NCBI GenBank assembly: GCA_902984215.1
Contig: CADWAF010000398.1
Location: forward strand, 1 to 64,000
Length of the DNA stretch: 64,000 nt
Source: Willaertia magna
Taxonomy: Eukaryota; Heterolobosea; Eutetramitea; Acrasida; Naegleriidae
Direction of reading: 5' to 3'
A program made the translations under genes and the position numbers. Position 1 is the stretch's first letter. Every line of letters starts with the position of its first letter. Of this stretch, positions 1 to 11,533 are shown one piece after another. The notes beneath the pieces were generated by a model. The model did no database searches and was not told the DNA's origin. It saw only the letters and a list, made by a program, of their open reading frames with translations.

Positions 1-1035
1 GAAAATATTGATGCCCTTATTGAATTGAATAATAGATTTAATGATGAAATGAAAAGAGGATTTTTTACTGAGCTAGATTTCCATCACGAAGCCAATAATG
101 CAAAAACTGCAGCTAAGAATTTAAGTAACAGAAAAGATATTTATATCCCAAAAATTTATGATGATTTAACTAGCACAAGAGTGTTGACAATGGAATTTAT
201 TGAGGGAGGAGTTAAATCAAATAATATTAAAGCTATCCAAGAATTAGGATTTGATGTATCTGATATTGCAACTAGAATTTTCACTGCTTCAGCTCAACAA
301 GTATTTTTAAATGGACATTTTCATGCAGATTTACATTCATCTAACGTTTTTGTAAGACCACACCCTAGTGATTCAACTAAACCTCAGATTGTATTTCTAG
401 ATCATGGATTATATTTACAGTTAAGTGATGAATTTCGTACTAATTATGCCAAGTATTGGATGAGTATCATATTAGGAGACGAGGAAGAAATGAAAGCTTA
501 TTGTAAAAGATTAGGAATTTTGGATCACAGATTGTATCAATCGATTGTAATGTTCCAAGCGTATGATCAATTTGGAAAGATTGATGCCTCAGTTGAAAAA
601 CCTTTAACTGAAAAAGATTGGGAAGATTTCTTCAAAGCCATGCAAATACAAAAGGATGCCTTCCTTAATATTTATCGTAACATGCCAGAAGCTATGGTAT
701 TTATTTTGAGATGTGATAATATTTTACGTTCCTTGAATAATGATTTAGGAGCTAATGTAAATAGATTTTCAATTATGGCAAGAATGGCTGCCAAAGGAGT
801 AGCCACTACAAAACAAAAGGCAACAACCCTTTATTCAAGATTTATGGCCTTCAATAGTCAAATCAACTTTGAATGTCGCTTAATGTGGATTTCTTTAAAA
901 ACTTGGGTTTTAACCCAATTTATTAAGGTATTTGGGTATGAAAGATTTATTAAAAAACAAGAGAAAACAGTTAAAATTGAACAAGATGTAGATATTATGA
1001 CCTCATCCCAACACTACGCTGCTAATTACAACTAA
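1..1035 (+). CDS. ADCK/UbiB (ABC1) family atypical kinase, 3' part
   Basis: The reading frame is open from base 1, so the 5' end lies outside the window; no in-frame ATG before 49 needs to be the start. The protein carries the ABC1-family catalytic-loop motif FHADLHSSNVFV followed by FLDHG in place of DFG, which is the pattern of ADCK1/ADCK5/Mcp2-type proteins. Family members act in mitochondria, in coenzyme Q and lipid homeostasis. The N-terminal KxGQ region and the Ala-rich loop are not in the window. The C-terminal 200 residues are helical with no clear motif. The gene ends with TAA and is followed directly by the AT-rich desert. Assignment to the superfamily is firm; the exact subfamily (ADCK1-like) is inferred. 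Confidence 0.88.
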   Translation, partial: ENIDALIELNNRFNDEMKRGFFTELDFHHEANNAKTAAKNLSNRKDIYIPKIYDDLTSTRVLTMEFIEGGVKSNNIKAIQELGFDVSDIATRIFTASAQQVFLNGHFHADLHSSNVFVRPHPSDSTKPQIVFLDHGLYLQLSDEFRTNYAKYWMSIILGDEEEMKAYCKRLGILDHRLYQSIVMFQAYDQFGKIDASVEKPLTEKDWEDFFKAMQIQKDAFLNIYRNMPEAMVFILRCDNILRSLNNDLGANVNRFSIMARMAAKGVATTKQKATTLYSRFMAFNSQINFECRLMWISLKTWVLTQFIKVFGYERFIKKQEKTVKIEQDVDIMTSSQHYAANYN

Positions 1036-3046
1036 ACTTTATTGAAATAAATATGATTATTCTTACTTCAAAACTAGATTTTATTTTAATCCTTAAACCA
1101 CTACTTGTTCCCAGTAAAATTTAACATTTATTAATTAAAGATAAAAAAAAGAAATTTAGTTGAGAAATATGTAAAATTAATACAAAATGAAATATTTTTA
1201 AAAAAAAATACAATATTTTATTACAAATTAAAAAAAATATATTTTAAAATAAATCATTTTATTTAATAAATTTAAAATAAATTTATTTAATATATATATA
1301 AATAATATATATATTTATTTAATTTTATTTAATAATAAATTTAAAATTATTTTTTAAAAATAAATTATTTACATTACAACAAATAAATAAATATAAATGT
1401 TTTAAAAAGGTTAATCAGTATTTAAATTTAAATTCACATTAAATAATGTAATATTTAATAAAGTTTAATATATTTAATTTATTGATTTTTTTTAATATTT
1501 TGAAATTTAATATTTTATAGTAAAAAAATAAAAAATTTAATACAAACTATTTGACAAAATTTATATAATTAAATTATATACATATAAACAATTTATAATT
1601 AAATATTTTGTTTATATATGTTTAAAAATTTTTAAGTTATAAAAAAATTATATTCATATATTTATAATTAAACAAAATATTTTTTAAATATTTTAATATT
1701 TATTAATATATATTAAGTTTATTTTTTAACAAATATATTTGTTGATAAATTAATAATTTTGTATATAATTATTTTTTTATATTTTTTATTTAAAAAAATT
1801 AAATTAATAAAAAAATATTTATAATAAATTTTATAAATATTAAGTATTTTTTATTTTATTTAATTTTAATTGATAAAAATTTTTTTTTAAATATTAATTT
1901 TCTTCAATATTCACTAATTAAAAAAGTTAAAAACTTATTATAAAATAATAAATTTTATTAAAAATATACTTAAAATTAGTTAAAAAAATAATTTAGAGAT
2001 AAAATATAAATATTTTATAATATAATTTATTTATAAATATTTTTTTATAAAAAAAATTAAATTTAATAAAAGCATTAACAATAAAAAATAGTAAAAAAAT
2101 TTTATATTTATAAAGAATTAAATAATTTTATTGATTTAAAAATATTTATATTTATTTAAAAATTAAAAGATGATAACTTATTATTAAATTTAAAAAAAAA
2201 TATTGATATTTAAAAAAAAATTTTAAAAAATTTATTATCAAAATATAATATTAATAATTTATTATTTTTTTATATAGAAAATAATAATATTATTTCTTTA
2301 AGTTTATTTAAAGAAAATAAAATAGATTTTTAAAAAAAAATAATGTTTAAAAATATTTTAATAATAATTATAATATTAAAGAATTATTTAAAAATAATTT
2401 AAAATATAATATTAAAAATATAATTATATTTGATTTATTGATATTAAAAAATATAATAAAAATAAATTTAATTAAACAAAATATATAAAAAATAGTAATA
2501 ATAAATTAATTTTATAATAGATTATTTTGAAAAATTTAATATATTATTAATTGAATATCAAAATATAGATATAAAAAGTATTTATTATTTATAAAATATA
2601 CGAAATAAAGAATTTTTTTAAATGGTGGTTGTAATAGTGATGAATTTATAGATTTATTTATAAGAGAATTAAAAATTTTATTATATAGAAATACATTAAA
2701 AAATTTACATAACATTTATAATTTTACTAATAACAATAATAACAATTTAATAATTTCATCACAACCAAATGATGATTTATAATGATTTAAATTTGTAAAT
2801 TTAAAAGTGTGAATTTAAAAATAAAATTTTTATTTGTATTTTTATTAATTATTTGTAAATATTTAAATAATTATTAAGATAGTAATCTATTTATTATTTA
2901 CTTACCATATTGATAGTAAAACACTTAGTGAAATTACAACTAATTTTAAAAACAATCAAAAATGACTTTACAATGCACTTTTATAAAATTATAAAATACG
3001 CACTTAACCTAAAATCTGTTCAAGCAAAAAATTACAAAGAAAAAAA
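1036..3046. other. AT-rich desert 1 (no intact gene)
   Basis: Two kilobases that are almost free of G and C, made of A/T runs and ATAT stretches. No intact gene is seen. The last 900 bases contain short reading frames on the + strand that read like eroded protein (see 2505-2782). The final 100 bases, from about 2900, return to normal intergenic composition and are the likely promoter and leader of the RPAP1-like gene. Confidence 0.8.
2505..2782 (+). pseudogene. Eroded protein-coding remnant in AT desert
   Basis: Two consecutive reading frames look like protein rather than random AT sequence. Frame one (2505-2594) includes NILLIEYQNIDIKSIYYL and then a stop. After a frame change, frame two (2609-2782) includes NGGCNSDEFIDLFIREL, a run of Asn and a natural-looking end QPNDDL-stop. 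A 19-base stretch, TTAATTGAATATCAAAATA (2547-2565), recurs on the - strand at 25838-25856 within another remnant. Further likely remnant reading (KELFKNN-like) extends upstream to about 2160. The gene identity is not recognised. Confidence 0.5.
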
Positions 3047-6000
3047 ATGAGTCAACAAGGAAGAAGGAATTTTTTCAAACGTGCCGCATTAAGCGGAATG
3101 GATTTGGGAGACGATTTTTTAGAAGAAGACCATCAACAACAAGAAGAAGAAGGAAACCAACTACAAGATATTGAAGAAGAACATGAAAAACTTTTAAAAA
3201 TTCAAGAAAAATTTCTTTCAAGCAATGTCCTTTCTTCAGCTTCTGTCACTAAAAAATCAAAATTTGCTCAACAACAACAATTAAATAAAGAACAACAAAA
3301 CAATAAACAAGAAAAACAAGTAATAAAAGAAAGTATTTTTAATAACCTTACCGTTGTAGAACGTAACGTGACAAATAAAAAAAAGATAACACCTCCTTCA
3401 CTTTCTACACAACAACAAGCCTTCCCTTCATTAAAACAACCAACTTTAACGCACTTTGCAAGAAAGAAAAAGAATGAACAAAACTTTGAAGAAAATAATT
3501 TTACAACAGTGAAAACAACTACAACAACTACTAAAACTGTAACAAGTAATGTGGGTAGTTTTAATGATAATAACAAAACGAAAAAAGAGTTGGAAAGAGA
3601 GGATATTGAAAAGGAAAGTGATAAATTATTAAATCAAATGACTAAAGAAGAAATTAAAGAAGCACAAGAACAATTAATGAAAAATTTAGATCCTAATTTA
3701 ATAAATTTACTTAAAAATAGAGGAAAAGAAAAACAGAAAAAGTCATCTTCTTCTTCTACAAATAATAATATAATCAATGAATTAACTACAACAACTACAT
3801 CTACTTCAACAATAATAAAAAAGAATGAAATGCCTGAAATTATTGAACAAATTAAAAAATCTTTAAATCCATCAGAATTAAAGAACTTGAAAGAAGAAGA
3901 AGAAAAATTAAAATGGATAATTGGTGATGATAATAAAGAACAATTATCTATATTTGAAGAAGAAGAAGATAAAAAAGATAAAAGTGAATTTAAAAATTTA
4001 CGTTTTGATTTTAACGGAAATATTATAGTTCATAATGAAAATATAAATTATCCAAGTTATTTATATCATCATGGAAAAGAACCAGAAAAAGCTGGATATA
4101 ATTTAAATGAGATATTTCATTTATTAAGAAGTAAAGTTTCTAATCAAAGAGTTTTAAATTTTAAGTTATTAATAAATATTTTAAAGAATTTTAATAGAGA
4201 TAAAATAATTAGTTTAATTAATTATTTAGAAAATAAATATAATTTTATGAAATGTATATTTTGGTTTGGATTGGCTGATCCTATTCATCATTATAATACT
4301 ATGAATGATTATAATAATTATGAAGAAGAAGAAGAACAAGGAGAAGATACAAATGTTATTGTTACTAAAAACTTGAATGTAGTTCATGCAGGAATTGAAT
4401 TATTTTATAATTTATTAAATATTTATTATTCTAAAAATAATTTTGAAAAAACTAAAATTATAGATGATAACCATTTTGATTATGGTAATTATGTTTTAAA
4501 TTTTAAATTAAAAAAAGAATTTGATTTGTTAAGAAAAGATATTATAAATAATTTTATTTCACATTTAACATCAATTTTAGAACATGAACAAATTGATGAA
4601 TATTCTGAAATGATAGTTAATTGTTTAATTTTAATTTCAAAACATTCTTTATCATTAGCTTATAAAGTTAATGAACAAATGTTTAAAAAACATTTATATA
4701 ATAGATTGACATTTGATTTTATACAAAATCATACAAATTTATCTGTTAAATATATTCAATTAATTAATATAATTTCTAAACATGGATATAATATGTGTTA
4801 TCAATTATTTTCTAAAACAAATTTAAATGAAATTTGCAAAAAACAAATTAGTTTATTATTAAATATTAAACCAGATAAATTCTTTATTGATCAAATTCAA
4901 TTAGGTAAAGAGCTATTAACCTTCTTAACCATATGTTTTAATTATAAAATGTCAAAAGTCATCCAACTATATGGAGAAGATCTATTTAATTTATTAATCC
5001 CACTAATTCAATATCCATTTCATATTTTAATGAAAGAAAATATGTATATAAGAGAACTTTCAAAAACCTGTTTATTTTTAATACAATCTTACATGTCAGC
5101 AAAGTCCTCACTTAATCCAAACTCGTTAGCGAATATTCATCAAGATGAGATTGATGAAAATTCAATTGGTCATTTAGAAAACTTTATTTTACAAGATTGT
5201 CCATTTTTATTACAAAAAACATTAGATAATCAACAATATGATTTGTCACAACGTTTATTATATTGTATGGCAACATTTTATGATCATTTTTATTGTAATC
5301 CTAATAGTGATTTTCATAGATTATTACAACATGAATCTTATGAAAGAAATGTTCAAATATTTTCTGTTATGAAAAGAGTTGAAAATAAGAAATTATTTGA
5401 AAATTTAAAGGAATGGATGAAAGATACTTTACAAAAATTAAAAACATTTAATAGAAAAGATATTTTAAATTGGAATAATCAAAATATATTTATTCCATTA
5501 ACTAATTATTTAGGAAATTTAACATCTATTGTAATGTTTATTTATTTTTGTATAAAATCATTTAAACACATATTTACATTACTATTTGAAGACTTACATT
5601 TTGAAGAAGAATTAAATGAAATTTATCAAGAAATATTTGTAAAGTTTTTATTTCAAAAAGAATTATTCATTTCATCCAATAACAACTCAAAACAATTACA
5701 ACAACAAACAACAATATTAGAAAATTTATTTAGTAAATTCTATTTTATAAGACAACGTATATTTTTATTATCTCACCATTTATTAAAGATAACAGAATAT
5801 GAAAAAACAAATTTAAAGAATAAATATTTAACACATGACCAATTATGTAATTTATCATTATTCACAATTGGATTATTAGACCCATATCAAATACGTGATG
5901 ATTCTAATTTATTTATTTATCATTTAAAACATTTTATTTTAATTTATTTCCCAAAATGTTGTGAATTTATTGAAAAGGAAATGTTTCAAATTAAATCATC

Positions 6001-7255
6001 CTCTATTCTTGAAGATGTAGATAATGACAACAATAATGATAAGGTAGACAGTTGTAATTTACAAATTGGTGTGCCTAATTTTGATCCATTAATTCAAAAA
6101 CATGAAAGAGATGAAGAAGAAGAAGAAACTTCTAAAAAGAATGAAAAGAAGAATGAAGAAGAAGAAAAGGATAAAATCATTACAAATATAAATGATTGGA
6201 TATTTATTGTAATTGAATATTATTATTTAAATAGATTAGAAAATATGACGGATTTAGGTTTACTAATTGAAAATATTAAATTTATTATTGGATTAACTTA
6301 TGGATTTAAAAAGTCAATTACAATAGATAAAGAATTTATTAAAAATCAATTGGTTGATAATAATTATCAATATATACATATATTATTCCCTAAAATTATA
6401 CAATTAGCAAATATGTTAAAAGTATTTCTATTAGATGATGAGATATTCTTACATTCTCAAGTACAACAATATTTACAGTATTGGATAGATATGTATTATT
6501 TACAAGAATATTATTTAAGAGTTATAAAGTTGGAAAGACAAGAAGAAGGTGTGAAAGAAGAAGAAAAGAAGGAACAAAAGAAAGATGATCTACTTCCATT
6601 TGGATTAGGAAATACATCATCTTTAATGAAAGATAGATTTTATCAAATGTTTGAACAATTTGTAGAACACTTTATTTCTTCCTCTTTCAATCAAGTTACA
6701 TTTTCACAATATATATTAAGTTTCTTTATACATACTAATTATTGGGATTCAAAGTATAGAATGAAGGTTTTGAATGAAATGATTACTATTAAACAAATTA
6801 CTACTTTGAGAATGAAGGATAATAGTAGTAAAGAAGAAGGAGAAGATGGTAGTGTTAGATTGGTAAAGGAATGGATAGAAAGGATAAAGGTATTTCCTAT
6901 TGAGAAGGATTTATTGATTCTAAATGTTTATGTTAAACGTTATTTAAGTCAAACAACATGGATTGAATTAGAGAAATATGGCTTGGATACTTTCATTCTT
7001 CACTACATGATTTACCACGTGACTCATTCATTTTCAAAGGATGACAAGGTAATGTCAGATTGGTCAGTAGAAAAGAGGAATCTATTTACTTTGATATTTG
7101 AATATGTAAAGGATGATGTATTATTTAGAAATATGATTCAAATCATTAGGAACAGGATGGGTGTGGAAGAGAGCGAGTTTTTAGAGAGTGTTAATAGAGT
7201 GTTTGGAAAGATATTTGCTGGACAATTATCTGATAAATTAAATTGGAGTGTATGA
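3047..7255 (+). CDS. RPAP1: RNA polymerase II-associated protein 1 (RPAP1) homologue
   Basis: A single 1402-residue frame starting at an ATG preceded by seven A residues. Around residues 194-226 is an RPAP1 N-terminal-type segment (MTKEEIKEAQEQLMKNLDP followed by NLINLLKNRGKEK). Around residues 318-375 is the RPAP1 C-terminal-domain signature: LRFDFNGNII, then YLYHHGKEPEKAGYNLNEIF and LLRSKVSNQRVLNFKLLI. RPAP1 family members help assemble and import RNA polymerase II and support Mediator-driven transcription. The remaining thousand residues are helical, as in the family, with poly-Glu loops. The length matches animal RPAP1 (about 1390). The N-terminal 200 residues are rich in Gln, Thr and Lys. 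The family call rests on the two blocks. Confidence 0.85.
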   Translation: MSQQGRRNFFKRAALSGMDLGDDFLEEDHQQQEEEGNQLQDIEEEHEKLLKIQEKFLSSNVLSSASVTKKSKFAQQQQLNKEQQNNKQEKQVIKESIFNNLTVVERNVTNKKKITPPSLSTQQQAFPSLKQPTLTHFARKKKNEQNFEENNFTTVKTTTTTTKTVTSNVGSFNDNNKTKKELEREDIEKESDKLLNQMTKEEIKEAQEQLMKNLDPNLINLLKNRGKEKQKKSSSSSTNNNIINELTTTTTSTSTIIKKNEMPEIIEQIKKSLNPSELKNLKEEEEKLKWIIGDDNKEQLSIFEEEEDKKDKSEFKNLRFDFNGNIIVHNENINYPSYLYHHGKEPEKAGYNLNEIFHLLRSKVSNQRVLNFKLLINILKNFNRDKIISLINYLENKYNFMKCIFWFGLADPIHHYNTMNDYNNYEEEEEQGEDTNVIVTKNLNVVHAGIELFYNLLNIYYSKNNFEKTKIIDDNHFDYGNYVLNFKLKKEFDLLRKDIINNFISHLTSILEHEQIDEYSEMIVNCLILISKHSLSLAYKVNEQMFKKHLYNRLTFDFIQNHTNLSVKYIQLINIISKHGYNMCYQLFSKTNLNEICKKQISLLLNIKPDKFFIDQIQLGKELLTFLTICFNYKMSKVIQLYGEDLFNLLIPLIQYPFHILMKENMYIRELSKTCLFLIQSYMSAKSSLNPNSLANIHQDEIDENSIGHLENFILQDCPFLLQKTLDNQQYDLSQRLLYCMATFYDHFYCNPNSDFHRLLQHESYERNVQIFSVMKRVENKKLFENLKEWMKDTLQKLKTFNRKDILNWNNQNIFIPLTNYLGNLTSIVMFIYFCIKSFKHIFTLLFEDLHFEEELNEIYQEIFVKFLFQKELFISSNNNSKQLQQQTTILENLFSKFYFIRQRIFLLSHHLLKITEYEKTNLKNKYLTHDQLCNLSLFTIGLLDPYQIRDDSNLFIYHLKHFILIYFPKCCEFIEKEMFQIKSSSILEDVDNDNNNDKVDSCNLQIGVPNFDPLIQKHERDEEEEETSKKNEKKNEEEEKDKIITNINDWIFIVIEYYYLNRLENMTDLGLLIENIKFIIGLTYGFKKSITIDKEFIKNQLVDNNYQYIHILFPKIIQLANMLKVFLLDDEIFLHSQVQQYLQYWIDMYYLQEYYLRVIKLERQEEGVKEEEKKEQKKDDLLPFGLGNTSSLMKDRFYQMFEQFVEHFISSSFNQVTFSQYILSFFIHTNYWDSKYRMKVLNEMITIKQITTLRMKDNSSKEEGEDGSVRLVKEWIERIKVFPIEKDLLILNVYVKRYLSQTTWIELEKYGLDTFILHYMIYHVTHSFSKDDKVMSDWSVEKRNLFTLIFEYVKDDVLFRNMIQIIRNRMGVEESEFLESVNRVFGKIFAGQLSDKLNWSV

Positions 7256-7325
7256 TTGAAAATGCATTAACTAAAGAAACGAATAATTTTGTTCTTTATC
7301 CAATTTTTTATGTTGTTTTTTGTAA

Positions 7326-7793
<468 letters not shown>

Positions 7794-7965
7794 AGTATTT
7801 AATAACAATGCTGTCTGCTAAAATTAAGCATTCCAATCCAACGCTACAATTTTGTTCCAAATAACTTTCTTCTTCCTAATATTGTATATATATAAAACAT
7901 TTCCCAATAAACACCTAGGTTTAAAATCAAAATAACTTAAATGGTAAATTATGCAAACCTTAACT

Positions 7966-7976
7966 CCCGCCAAAAA
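7966..7976. promoter_or_regulatory. E2F-like TTTTTGGCGGG element
   Basis: CCCGCCAAAAA (reverse complement TTTTTGGCGGG) lies 98 bases before the ATG of the GST zeta gene and 170 bases after histone H4. It resembles the E2F/DP consensus TTTSGCGS. Similar TTTTTTGGCG words occur near several other starts in the window (17881, 49611, 50077, 53973), which is why it is recorded. Confidence 0.3.
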
Positions 7977-8073
7977 TATTTTTTTTTACAAAACAAAAAC
8001 AGGTCAATTAAGATTTACAATAACAATCTAGTTCTAGGAGTCGCCGATTTCATGAAAATCACATTAAAAAAAA

Positions 8074-8724
8074 ATGTCTTTAACACTCTACACATTTAAA
8101 CCATCATCTTCTTCATGGAGAGTAAGAGCAACTTTAGCTCATTTTGGATTATTAAATAAAGTTGAATTAAAAGAAATCTCATTAGTTGAAAAACAAAATG
8201 AAAAGGAAGAATATAAACAAATTAATCCAATGGGACAAGTTCCTTGTTTAGTAATTGACAACAATACCACTTTAACACAATCTCTTGCAATTATTGAATA
8301 TCTTAATTCAACTTATTCAAATGTAGATAATCAATTAATCCCAAATGATAATATATTACTTGCCGCAAAAATTAGAGAAATTTCTGAAATTATTAATTCT
8401 GGAATTCAACCTCTTCACACTGGATCTGTTTTGAAATATTTACCAGAAGAATCTAGAAAAGATTTTATGGAAAATTGGATTCGTAAAGGTTTAACTGCTA
8501 TTGAACATTTATTGGTTGAAAGTCACAAGAATAAGACTGATAAAGAAGAAAATGTTTGTTTTCCAAATTATGGTAAAATTACTTTAGCTGATATTTGTTT
8601 AGTTCCTCAAGTTTTTGTTGCAAAAACGAGAACATCAATTGGTGTAGATAAAGAATTTCCAGTTGTTGCTAAAGTTTATCAACATTTAATGACATTGGAT
8701 ATCTTTACAACAACTAAACCATAA
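8074..8724 (+). CDS. GSTZ1: Maleylacetoacetate isomerase / glutathione S-transferase zeta
   Basis: 216 residues, normal for the family. The thioredoxin-like N-terminal half opens with LYTFKPSSSSWRVRATL, carrying the zeta-class SSxxxRVR active-site motif. QINPMGQVPCLV (cis-Pro) and TQSLAIIEYL form the glutathione-binding face. The all-helical C-terminal half contains KITLADICLVPQVF, the conserved N-capping segment. The enzyme isomerises maleylacetoacetate to fumarylacetoacetate in tyrosine degradation, using glutathione. The start ATG is preceded by an A run. The gene converges on the IPK1 gene; the two stops are about 120 bases apart. Confidence 0.93.
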   Translation: MSLTLYTFKPSSSSWRVRATLAHFGLLNKVELKEISLVEKQNEKEEYKQINPMGQVPCLVIDNNTTLTQSLAIIEYLNSTYSNVDNQLIPNDNILLAAKIREISEIINSGIQPLHTGSVLKYLPEESRKDFMENWIRKGLTAIEHLLVESHKNKTDKEENVCFPNYGKITLADICLVPQVFVAKTRTSIGVDKEFPVVAKVYQHLMTLDIFTTTKP

Positions 8725-8844
8725 AATATTAAAATTATTTCATAAAAATTAAATAAATATTTATTAAAGAAATTACAAAATTCTTGTTAATACCGAAAAT
8801 AACGGTATTGGTTGACCCAAGTCAACACTAAAAAATCCCCACAA

Positions 8845-10566
8845 TTAAAATTGATGTTTCACCATTTGTTGATATAACTCTACAATTTGTTGATCCATCT
8901 TAAAATAAACTGGTATTTTAGAAACTGGTTTTGGATCTAAATCAACAATACCAACAGAATAATAATTATTATTATTATTTGTTGATAATAAATCTTCCGT
9001 AATAAATTGATTACTACTATTATCAAAAGTAATCATTATAGAACAATCTTTCATTCCATGAGATATTAAATACATTCTTAGTAAATGCCATGCAAACTTT
9101 TCATCTTCTCTACAATAATTTATAATGTCCTTAGAACTATTCGCGTGAGGAAAGGCTTTACTAATAAAACTCCCATTGTTACCACCGCCACCGCCACCAC
9201 CACTAGTAGTTAAAGAAGAAGAAGTAGTAGTAGTAGTAGTAGAAGGAGAAACACTTTTATCATTATTCTTAGTTGCAGCCTTACAAATAAATTCAATACA
9301 AGATTCTTGTTCTAAATCTAATAATTCCTTTTCAATTAATTCTAACCAAGTAGTTTCTTCAAAATCAAATAACATTAATTGAAGTAATTCATCATCATTG
9401 TTATATCTTTCTTTTAAAGGTAAATAAACATATTGATAAATAAATTCAATATCAAAACGATCTAATAATTGCATACGTTGAATTGTATCCATAACTTTTG
9501 AATCTAAAATACAATTAACTAATTTATCAATAAATTCATCTAAACTTTTCATTCCATTTTCAATTACTAATCTTTCTAACCATTCTATATAATAATTTGT
9601 CATTTCTGTTGAATTGACATTTGAATTTTGATGTTTATCTCCAAACCATTTTAATTGACCATTAATATATAAACGCATATTATTTTGAGGATTTAAAATT
9701 AAATTAATTAACGCTATTTTTACTCTTTCCTTATTTGTTGAATATAAATTTGTTGGACAAAATGAACTAACACTATTTACTGAACCTTCTTTCAATTTTA
9801 AATGTTGATGCATACAATATCTACAATTTTCATATTTTGTTGGTTTATTTCTATCATTAATAAATTCTGAAGTACAAATCATTCCCCATTTAGGTTTAAT
9901 TTCAATACTAAATGTATTATTTTTATTATTATTATAAGTGTTATTATTTATGGTTGGTTGTTCAGTTGTATTGTAATAATGGTTATGTGTAAAATCTTTA
10001 ATGAGAAGAGCGTATTGGGTATTCACGTCGAAATCAAAGGAATCTTTTTGAATTTTTTGTGGACGGAATGGTTGAATGTTGTAATAAACTTTTTGTAAAA
10101 AATCATGATTGACTTTTATAATTTCCTAATTTTTTAAAGTAATAAAAATTTTTTGTAAATTATTAACAAAATTGTAAATTAAAAATTTAAAAAATTAAAC
10201 ATACCCCTGGGTCTACAAATTGATCATGTTTGGAACATTTTGAAATTAATCTACTAATTATCTCCTTTACATAATATCTTACGTATTCTTCTCTAGATGA
10301 AACATTTTTTGTTTTTGTGTAAAATGAAGATTTTTGATGATGAAAGAAACTAGGGTGACTTTCATGTTGAACGTTATCTTTTATTGATTTTCTTACTCTC
10401 ATCACTTTACCTTTTAACTTTTTATTTGATAAATTTAAGTAATTATTTAAATACTTACTGATACGTCATTTCCGATATAACTAAGTATAACATTTCCGAG
10501 ACCTTCACATTTATATTTCCAATCAGATGGAATTAAAGGTATTTCTTTCACTTCTGTCAATTCCAT
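8845..10566 (-). CDS. IPPK: Inositol-pentakisphosphate 2-kinase (IPK1), three exons
   Basis: Spliced by hand: exons 10566-10459, 10417-10205 and 10125-8845; introns of 41 and 79 bp, both phase 0, with GTAAGT and GTATGT donors. The product is 533 residues. Exon 1 has the Gly-rich nucleotide-binding segment WKYKCEGLGNVILSYIGN. Exon 2 begins LKGKVMRVRKS, the Lys-containing strand. Exon 3 holds IEIKPKWGM, the zinc-site region CRYCMHQHLK with SFCPTNLYS, and near the C-terminus VGIVDLDPKP, the metal-binding DLD motif. The enzyme phosphorylates Ins(1,3,4,5,6)P5 at position 2 to make InsP6. A low-complexity Thr/Ser/Gly stretch interrupts the C-lobe. Domain order and all key motifs agree with the family. 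Confidence 0.92.
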
Positions 10567-10755
10567 TTTTTTTATTAAATTTAATTAATCACCATTCAAT
10601 TTTAAAAAGAGACACTCGCATCATCCAGACAATTTCATCGGAAACAAAATTAACTGCACTTCAAAAAACACAATTTCACACAAATAGGTTAAAATAATGT
10701 ACATTCAGAAAATTTTTTGGTTTTTATAAGTTATTACAGGGGATGTTGGGTTGAT

Positions 10756-11442
10756 TTATTCTTGTGCAGGAATGGTAGATAAATCTTCTTTCTTTGGATC
10801 TAAAACAGTAACTAAATCAGGTTGTGGTTTTCTGACACCTTCTCCAGCATTAACTGCCCAAGGTAACATAATCTTAACCTTGATACCTAAGATACCTTGT
10901 TTCATATATACGTGTCTGACTGCAACATCAATGTAATCCTTTGCAGGTTGACCAGCTCTAATCATGTAACCTTCTTGGAATTTCATACTCTTTGCTCTTT
11001 GTGCTCTGAGTTTACCGGAAACAATGACTGCTGCACCTTTTGCTTTAGAATCCATAACATATCTTAAAACACCATAACATGCTCTTCTGACTGCAACACC
11101 TTCCATTAATTTTGCCTTTAAGGATTCTGCTTGTGCAATTGCAGATAAACCCTTCTTTTCAACTTTAGCTGCATATAATTCAATTTTACCATCTTCAATA
11201 CCCCATCTCTTTTGGATGACAGATGTTAATTCTCTGATTCTTCTACCATTTTCTCCGACAACTGCGGTTGCACGAGTAGATTTAATAATTAATTCAGTTC
11301 TAGCAGGTGTAGATCTAACTTCAACACCACTGTATCCTGCATCAGCTAATTCTCTCTTTAAGAATTCGTTTAATTCAGCATGGAATAAACCTTGATGAAC
11401 AAATCTCTTTTTTTTGTTAACGTTGTGGTGTACGATGGACAT
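10756..11442 (-). CDS. RPS3: 40S ribosomal protein S3 (uS3)
   Basis: 228 residues with no intron. The KH domain contains [20 protein letters not shown] with its GxxG-type loop. The C-terminal domain is the typical uS3 sequence ([47 protein letters not shown]). It forms part of the mRNA entry channel of the small subunit. The codon use is slightly richer in G/C than its neighbours, as expected for a highly expressed gene. The start codon lies 91 bases from the divergent mL41 start. Confidence 0.98.
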   Translation of the reverse strand: MSIVHHNVNKKKRFVHQGLFHAELNEFLKRELADAGYSGVEVRSTPARTELIIKSTRATAVVGENGRRIRELTSVIQKRWGIEDGKIELYAAKVEKKGLSAIAQAESLKAKLMEGVAVRRACYGVLRYVMDSKAKGAAVIVSGKLRAQRAKSMKFQEGYMIRAGQPAKDYIDVAVRHVYMKQGILGIKVKIMLPWAVNAGEGVRKPQPDLVTVLDPKKEDLSTIPAQE

Positions 11443-11533
11443 TCTCGGCTATGACGTTATGTATTTTTTTTTCGAAAAGAACACTCTCTTGAAGGTAAAA
11501 ACTCGTTGACTCAAATTTTACAAAACAAAAAAA
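11443..11533. promoter_or_regulatory. Short bidirectional promoter between uS3 and mL41
   Basis: Only 91 bases separate the two divergent ATGs, so both promoters and 5' leaders must fit here. The interval is A/T-rich with T runs on one side and an A run just before the mL41 start. No TATA box is convincing. Co-expression of a cytosolic and a mitochondrial ribosomal protein is an inference from the spacing. Confidence 0.5.

Noticed and set aside
1240..1340. ATAT-rich inverted symmetry that might be a replication origin
   Set aside because: Near-palindromes are common in A/T-only DNA and no other origin feature is visible.
9176..9382. Pro/Val-rich + strand frame opposite IPK1
   Set aside because: It is the antisense reading of the Gly/Thr/Ser low-complexity loop of IPK1.
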